DNA from: JAHEFU01 sp041395205
Lineage (GTDB): Bacteria > 4484-113 > JAFGCY01
Assembly (NCBI GenBank): GCA_041395205.1
Contig: JAWLAZ010000003.1
Span: 62,001 to 126,000 of the forward strand
Direction of reading: 5' to 3'
Length of the DNA stretch: 64,000 nt
The notes below the pieces were generated by a model that saw nothing but the letters and a program-made list of their open reading frames with translations, ran no database searches and was not told where the DNA came from. Shown here one piece after another: positions 59,874 through 64,000 of this stretch. Each line of letters begins with the position of its first letter. Position 1 is the first letter of the stretch. The position numbers were made by a program, and so were the translations under genes.

Positions 59874-61475
59874 TCAGTGAGCTTCCTCCGCTGCTGCTGT
59901 TCCTGCTTCAGCTGCCGGCTCAGGCGCCGGCATGTCGAGACTGTGCTCGATCCGGCTCCAGTATTCCTTGAAATTGAACTTCGGCGAGTTCTCCGCATCA
60001 TGGCACTGCTTGCAGGTATCCTCGCTGCCGCGGATGATGCCCTTGTCATTGCGGCCATCGATGGCGAACTCAGCGGTGGGAATCTGCTCGATCTGCTCCA
60101 GCGTCCGGCCGGCTGCCGATTCCATCATGTAGATCACGTGATACTCACCGGGTCCATGGCAGGATTCACAGCTGACCCTGGCCAGCTCCTCCTGCTTGTC
60201 AATCTTGTTCCAGCCACCGTGTGGCGAGATGTAGAGCGTGGTATGGCAGCTCAGGCACTTGCTGTCCCGGTCGGCATTCTTCTGCTCCGGATCTTCCTTT
60301 GCGCGCTGCACGAGCGATTCAAAGGCCAGCTGGTGCTTGGTGAGCAGCATGCTTTCATAGATGTTCTGGTGACAGGTACGGCAGGTGAACTGCCCCATCA
60401 CCGCCGGCCGCTGTTTGATGGTCTGGTTTGCGAGCTTCTCATTCTCGTACTTCTCGATTTCCGGCCAGATCTCATTGATCAGCCCCAGTACGGTGTCGTC
60501 ACCCTTGACCTTGCTGCCAACGGCAAGCTGGCGCGCGGCAACCGTGCGGTCATCCTCCGCCGACTGGGGGAAATTGATCGTGACTTCCACAAGGTCGCGA
60601 GCCTTGAGGATCGGACCCTTCACGAAGTACGGCCAGACCACACCGTCACTCCCCGGCTTCTGGTTGGGGTTGCCCTGGTTGAAGCCGATCACCAGATCCA
60701 GGCCTTCGATATCCGCGATCGGCTGGGGATCGGCGACGCCTTCGACGCCATCAGACAGCGTGAAGATCCAGAAGTCCGCCTCCTTGCCATGCGCATCCAG
60801 CACCTGCTGGGTAGCCTTGGCCATTGGCATTACATCAAACCCGTACTTCTCCTCCACCTTGACGCCATCTTCAAGTGTGATCGTCACACCGGGGTCAATT
60901 GCGTGAATCACGCCTACCCTGTAGCCCTGCGGCAGCGTCAGGATCTGATACTTCCGGATGCGTTCATTCAATTCGCGGCTGTGGTCCTCGCCGGTCTGGG
61001 GCTTGCTGAAATGCAGATTGACCGCCGTGATCGGGACGCTGCCCTCTCCACCTGCGGCTTCCGCCTGCTTGATGAACTCCAGCAGGTCAGCCTGGCCGAA
61101 CAGCAGGTCCGTCTTGCCCAGACCGATCATACCGTAATCCAGCTGGGCCATGCTCTTCAGAACCTGGCGGCTGTAGAGCCTGTCGATGAACTCCTTGCCT
61201 CCGAGTGTGCTGCCGAGATCCAGCGCCAGTACCTCACTGTCCCTGCCTTTCACGGGCTTGCTGGCTTCATCCCGCTGCTCACGCAGTACCCGGGCTCTGC
61301 GCAGTTCGCCACCGTACTGGCCTGATGCGCAACCACAGTTACGCAGGTATCCCATGGTGTTCCCGCTGACCAGCAGGGTCAGCCTGGACGGCGGTTCAGC
61401 CTTCCGGGCACCACCGCAGGACTGCAGCAGCATGCAGCAGGACAGAAGCAGGCACAGTCCGTGTAGTATTCGCAT
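59874..61475 (-). CDS. Tetrahaem cytochrome lipoprotein fused to a degenerate metallophosphoesterase-like domain
   Basis: A 533-residue lipoprotein; MRILHGLCLLLSCCMLLQSC ends in a lipobox. The N-terminal 300 residues follow the layout of calcineurin-like/5'-nucleotidase domains (NTMGYLRNCGC, GGELRRARVLRE, YGMIGLGKTDL). The metal ligands expected there (DxH and GNHE-like) are missing. The C-terminal part has four CXXCH motifs: CRTCH near residue 364, CLSCH near 406, CESCH near 434 and CKQCH near 488. Related phosphoesterase-cytochrome fusions occur in environmental bacteria. The start at 61475 is 4 nt after sfsA and opens the lipoprotein signal. Confidence 0.8.
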   Translation of the reverse strand: MRILHGLCLLLSCCMLLQSCGGARKAEPPSRLTLLVSGNTMGYLRNCGCASGQYGGELRRARVLREQRDEASKPVKGRDSEVLALDLGSTLGGKEFIDRLYSRQVLKSMAQLDYGMIGLGKTDLLFGQADLLEFIKQAEAAGGEGSVPITAVNLHFSKPQTGEDHSRELNERIRKYQILTLPQGYRVGVIHAIDPGVTITLEDGVKVEEKYGFDVMPMAKATQQVLDAHGKEADFWIFTLSDGVEGVADPQPIADIEGLDLVIGFNQGNPNQKPGSDGVVWPYFVKGPILKARDLVEVTINFPQSAEDDRTVAARQLAVGSKVKGDDTVLGLINEIWPEIEKYENEKLANQTIKQRPAVMGQFTCRTCHQNIYESMLLTKHQLAFESLVQRAKEDPEQKNADRDSKCLSCHTTLYISPHGGWNKIDKQEELARVSCESCHGPGEYHVIYMMESAAGRTLEQIEQIPTAEFAIDGRNDKGIIRGSEDTCKQCHDAENSPKFNFKEYWSRIEHSLDMPAPEPAAEAGTAAAEEAH

Positions 61476-61479
61476 CAGT

Positions 61480-62184
61480 TCAGAGCTCCACTGGTATCGG
61501 ACGTCCAATTGTAATACCTTGTTTGGTGGGACGGCTCGTCAGCGCCAGCAGCTCAACTCCGCTTGCATGCGCCTCACGCAGGGCTTGGCCATAGACCGGA
61601 TCAATGCTGTCAGCGGGACGGAAGACTTCGCAGTCAGAGCGCTGAATGAAGAACAGCTGCAGGGCACGGTCCCCGGCCCGGACCATGCTGCTCAGTTCCT
61701 CGAGGTGCTTGCGACCTCGGGCCGTGACGGCGTCCGGGAACATGGCAACACCATGTTCAACCAGCGTCGTGGCCTTGACTTCCACCCAGCAGCGCTCCAG
61801 CATGTCACGTTCGTGGATGCGGCAGAGCAGGTCCACCCTGCTGGAGTTTCCGTAGGGCACTTCCGGGATGTATTCCTGGAATCCCGTCAGAGCAGCGATC
61901 TTCTGTGATCTGGCTGCATCCAGAATCATCCTGTTCGGCAGGCCGGTATCGACACAGATCCAGCTCCTGCCGGGTTTGACCATCCAGAGGCTGTGGCGGT
62001 ACTTGCGCCGGCCTTCGCCGTGATCCAGCAGCAGGCAGGGACTGCCTTCCCTGATGCAGCCGAGCAGGCTGCCCGTATTGGGAACATGCACAGTCAGGCT
62101 GCTGCCATCGGCAAGCTGCACGTCAGCGAGAAAGCGCTTGTAGCGGCGCAGCAGAATCGCGTCCAGGGTGGCGGGCTTGCTCAC
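61480..62184 (-). CDS. sfsA: SfsA family protein
   Basis: A 234-residue SfsA (sugar fermentation stimulation) homologue, a nuclease-like fold with DNA-binding reported for the E. coli protein. Family motifs are RYKRFLADV, HVPNTGSLLGC, and DLLC followed by CWVEVKATTLV (the nuclease-like core Asp, Glu and Lys). The GTG start has a GATAAT box 6 nt upstream. The cytochrome lipoprotein gene follows after 4 nt, so both are co-transcribed. Confidence 0.93.
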   Translation of the reverse strand: MSKPATLDAILLRRYKRFLADVQLADGSSLTVHVPNTGSLLGCIREGSPCLLLDHGEGRRKYRHSLWMVKPGRSWICVDTGLPNRMILDAARSQKIAALTGFQEYIPEVPYGNSSRVDLLCRIHERDMLERCWVEVKATTLVEHGVAMFPDAVTARGRKHLEELSSMVRAGDRALQLFFIQRSDCEVFRPADSIDPVYGQALREAHASGVELLALTSRPTKQGITIGRPIPVEL

Positions 62185-62190
62185 GCGACC

Positions 62191-62196
62191 ATTATC
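62191..62196 (-). promoter_or_regulatory. Leaderless -10 element for sfsA
   Basis: On the minus strand GATAAT ends 6 nt before the GTG start. Five of six bases match the consensus; no Shine-Dalgarno. Confidence 0.45.
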
Positions 62197-62214
62197 GCAG
62201 CCGGCCTGGCGGCA

Positions 62215-63285
62215 TCAGCCCTGGCGGATCAGGCACATCTCCAGGCTGGGTAGTACACGCTGCAGGCAGCGTTCCCAGCGGTATTCATCACGGATCAGAT
62301 CACCCGCCAGCTGTGCTGCAGTGGCATAGGGCAGCGGATCGTCCAGAATGCGTTGAATCATTTCCGGCAGTTCTGACGGATCCTCATACATGAGTGCTTC
62401 CACGGAATTGCCCAGCAGCGCGAGGATGTCCGGGTTGTGCTGAGTAAGTGTGATGCAGCCGCTGGCCAGTCCATCGCTGACACGGTTGCTCAGATAATCG
62501 CGGAACTGGCTCCTGTGCATCGGTATGTCGAGTGTGATGCGACTGTGGTTGTAGACAGTGTTGCTTTCCTGCAGGTAATGGCAGGGACCCCGGTAACAGT
62601 CGGAGAGCTGGCTGTCCTGCCATGAGGGATCGCCAAAAATAGCCAGCCGGATTTCTGCGGCACGGACCGCACTGAGGATCCGCTCGCGATTGACACTGTG
62701 GCAGCCTACGAAGCTGACGTCAAAGTCCGCGGTCAGCCGCTCATCATCACTGCGCAGGGGGAAGGGTGCATTGCCAGGTACGGCATCGGCAGGATGGAAG
62801 ATGCGCGGCGATGTGCCGAGCGGTGCATGCAGCACGGATTCATAGCCGCGTTGCTGCAGCAGCTCAACCATTCTGCGCGAGGAGCAGACCATGTAGGTGA
62901 ATTTCCACTGCGAAGCCTGCACGCTGTCCAGACGCTCAATCACGCGCGGATCACGGGCGTTGAGGAACAGCAGGTTCGGGATCTGGCATTCCTCCATCAG
63001 GTGATGCAGTTCCTGGATGCTGCCATCCTCGAGGATCGCGGACAGACCGACGGATACCCCGAAGTCGATGTTGTGCTTGCGGAACAGATCGCTGACGTAG
63101 AACTGGAAGATCTCATAGCTGCCGTGGCTGACGTAGCGTGTGTGCTTGTACATGTCGCGGATGCGGTCCATGCTCATCACCACGGGCACATCCTCCAGCT
63201 GCTGCAGGCCGTCCATGATCGGCAGCATCGTCTCCGGGTGCAGGTCACGGCTGCTGTCGGGAATCAGTACGTTGTAGCCGCCCAT
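62215..63285 (-). CDS. CgeB-like glycosyltransferase
   Basis: A 356-residue protein of the GT-B type. The N-terminal half resembles DUF3880/CgeB proteins (SMDRIRDMYKHTRY, CSSRRMVELLQQRGY, LHAPLGTSPRIFHPAD). The C-terminal half is a glycosyl transferase group 1-like domain (VSFVGCHSVNRERIL, NHSRITLDIPMHRS, NRVSDGLASGCITLTQ). Such enzymes often decorate spores, flagella or surface proteins; the substrate here is unknown. It follows the pentapeptide-repeat gene by 3 nt on the same strand. Confidence 0.82.
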   Translation of the reverse strand: MGGYNVLIPDSSRDLHPETMLPIMDGLQQLEDVPVVMSMDRIRDMYKHTRYVSHGSYEIFQFYVSDLFRKHNIDFGVSVGLSAILEDGSIQELHHLMEECQIPNLLFLNARDPRVIERLDSVQASQWKFTYMVCSSRRMVELLQQRGYESVLHAPLGTSPRIFHPADAVPGNAPFPLRSDDERLTADFDVSFVGCHSVNRERILSAVRAAEIRLAIFGDPSWQDSQLSDCYRGPCHYLQESNTVYNHSRITLDIPMHRSQFRDYLSNRVSDGLASGCITLTQHNPDILALLGNSVEALMYEDPSELPEMIQRILDDPLPYATAAQLAGDLIRDEYRWERCLQRVLPSLEMCLIRQG

Positions 63286-63288
63286 GCC

Positions 63289-64000
63289 CTAGCCTCCCTG
63301 CTGGCCGTTGCCATTTCCATTACCGTTGCCATTCAGTCCATGCCCGCCGGCGAACTGATGCAGGCTGGCATCCTCCATGCTCGCCTCGTCCACCTGCTCG
63401 GCGGCATACTCGCTCATGCGCATGCGCTCCATGGCCTCCGTGCGCACTTCCTCGTGATGCTGGCGCATTTCACTCGTCACCACTTCGCCGGTGATCACGC
63501 CGCTGGTGTCAGCACCTTCCATGTCCACCGCCTCGAGATTGACATTCTCCAGCTTGGAGCGTGTCAGCTTGGCATTGCGCATGTTGGTGTCCTCGAAGAA
63601 GGCATTGCTCAGGTCGCATTCGCTGAGGTCAGCTCCCTCGAGGTTCGTGCCGTACATCACGCTGTAGGTCAGGTCGGCATGGGAGATGTCGACATTCGCC
63701 ATCTCCGCACCGCTCAGGGCAGCCAGCCTGAAGTAACCATTGCCAAGGTAGGCTCCGCTGAAGTCGCAGTTACGCAGGTCGGCCTTGGTCCAGAAGGTGC
63801 GTCTGGCATGCACGCCCCTGAAGGACACACCTTCAGCCTCGGCGGCGGAGAAGTCCGCCCCGTCCAGTTTCGCTTCCTCGAAGGTGGAGTTGTAGAGCTT
63901 CTGGAGCAGCAGGCTCGTGGTTGTCAGATCCGCGCCGGTGAAGTCACACTTGACTCCCTCGCCCTTGCTCAGATTGCTCAGGTGCAGGTTGGCACCCCGC
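63289..64000 (-). CDS. Pentapeptide-repeat protein (cut by window edge)
   Basis: The C-terminal 236 residues of a gene that enters from beyond the window. The frame is open to 64000; the GTG at 63828 is internal. Repeats of the A(D/N)LXX type run through RGANLHLSNLSK, CDFTGADLTTTSL, AKLDGADFSAAEAEG, ADLRNCDFSGAYLGNG and GTNLEGADLSECDLS, forming a right-handed quadrilateral helix. The tail has a Gly/Asn repeat (NGNGNGNGNG). Function cannot be told; it is probably in one operon with the CgeB-like gene. Confidence 0.88.
   Translation of the reverse strand, partial: RGANLHLSNLSKGEGVKCDFTGADLTTTSLLLQKLYNSTFEEAKLDGADFSAAEAEGVSFRGVHARRTFWTKADLRNCDFSGAYLGNGYFRLAALSGAEMANVDISHADLTYSVMYGTNLEGADLSECDLSNAFFEDTNMRNAKLTRSKLENVNLEAVDMEGADTSGVITGEVVTSEMRQHHEEVRTEAMERMRMSEYAAEQVDEASMEDASLHQFAGGHGLNGNGNGNGNGQQGG

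Noticed and set aside
59877..61325. 482-codon plus-strand open frame opposite the cytochrome gene
   Set aside because: Antisense to four CXXCH haem motifs and the lipoprotein signal; no own signals.

Overview
The window is a GC-rich stretch of chromosome from an uncultivated-type Gram-negative bacterium. The outer-membrane lifestyle is supported by genes for LPS inner-core sugars (hldD-like heptose epimerase, kdsB), a signal-peptide-bearing beta-barrel of the MtrB type, and many lipoproteins. FG-GAP/ASPIC-UnbV proteins, dockerin-like lipoproteins, multihaem cytochromes and a PhoH/7TM-HD gene pair are common in Planctomycetes-, Hydrogenedentes- or Acidobacteria-like lineages. I cannot assign a phylum from the sequence alone. 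Genes are dense and there is no transposase, integrase, CRISPR array or phage gene.

Layout. 1-5.5 kb (minus strand): a 7TM-HD membrane protein (cut by the edge), phoH, and a very large FG-GAP/UnbV lipoprotein. 5.7-11.8 kb (plus): tRNA-Gly, trigger factor, a beta-propeller protein, hutI-hutH and an SDR gene. 11.9-15.8 kb: a membrane Fe-S quinone oxidoreductase of the ETF-linked type, a crotonase and a small membrane protein. 15.9-22.3 kb: initiator tRNA, a FN3/PQQ-propeller lipoprotein with a dockerin-like module, a DUF302 protein, and feoA-feoB with a Cys-rich partner. 22.6-26.1 kb: a MocR-type regulator overlapping a second dockerin-module lipoprotein. 26.2-29 kb: a DmsE/MtrA-type decahaem cytochrome plus an MtrB-type porin, which is an extracellular electron conduit. 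29-33.6 kb: elbB-like, tilS, mnmE and an EamA transporter. 33.6-38 kb (minus): a membrane protein, secA, a small secreted protein and a DksA homologue lacking two zinc cysteines. 38-42.9 kb (plus): hldD, a RidA homologue, a transglutaminase lipoprotein and a TPP riboswitch controlling a CytX-like transporter. 42.9-50.1 kb: lepA, long-form hpf, a zinc-ribbon/TPR protein, kdsB, an unknown protein and an Opp/Dpp-type ATPase. 50.1-54 kb: a prohibitin-family protein, queG, a monohaem lipoprotein and an HtrA protease. 54-58 kb: a giant FliD behind a structured leader. 58-64 kb: tRNA-CAT, rapZ, an orphan small RNA gene, a nucleotidyltransferase, a tetrahaem cytochrome fused to a degenerate phosphoesterase, sfsA, a CgeB-like glycosyltransferase and a pentapeptide-repeat protein (cut by the edge).

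The most interesting signals are non-coding. Eleven genes have a TANNAT-type -10 hexamer exactly 6-7 nt before an ATG or GTG, with no Shine-Dalgarno and no clear -35. This predicts widespread leaderless transcripts alongside normal SD-led genes. The initiator tRNA shows the same geometry. An unassigned ~130-nt RNA with a good promoter and a perfect terminator lies divergent to rapZ, and the fliD leader can fold into mutually exclusive structures around its ribosome-binding site.
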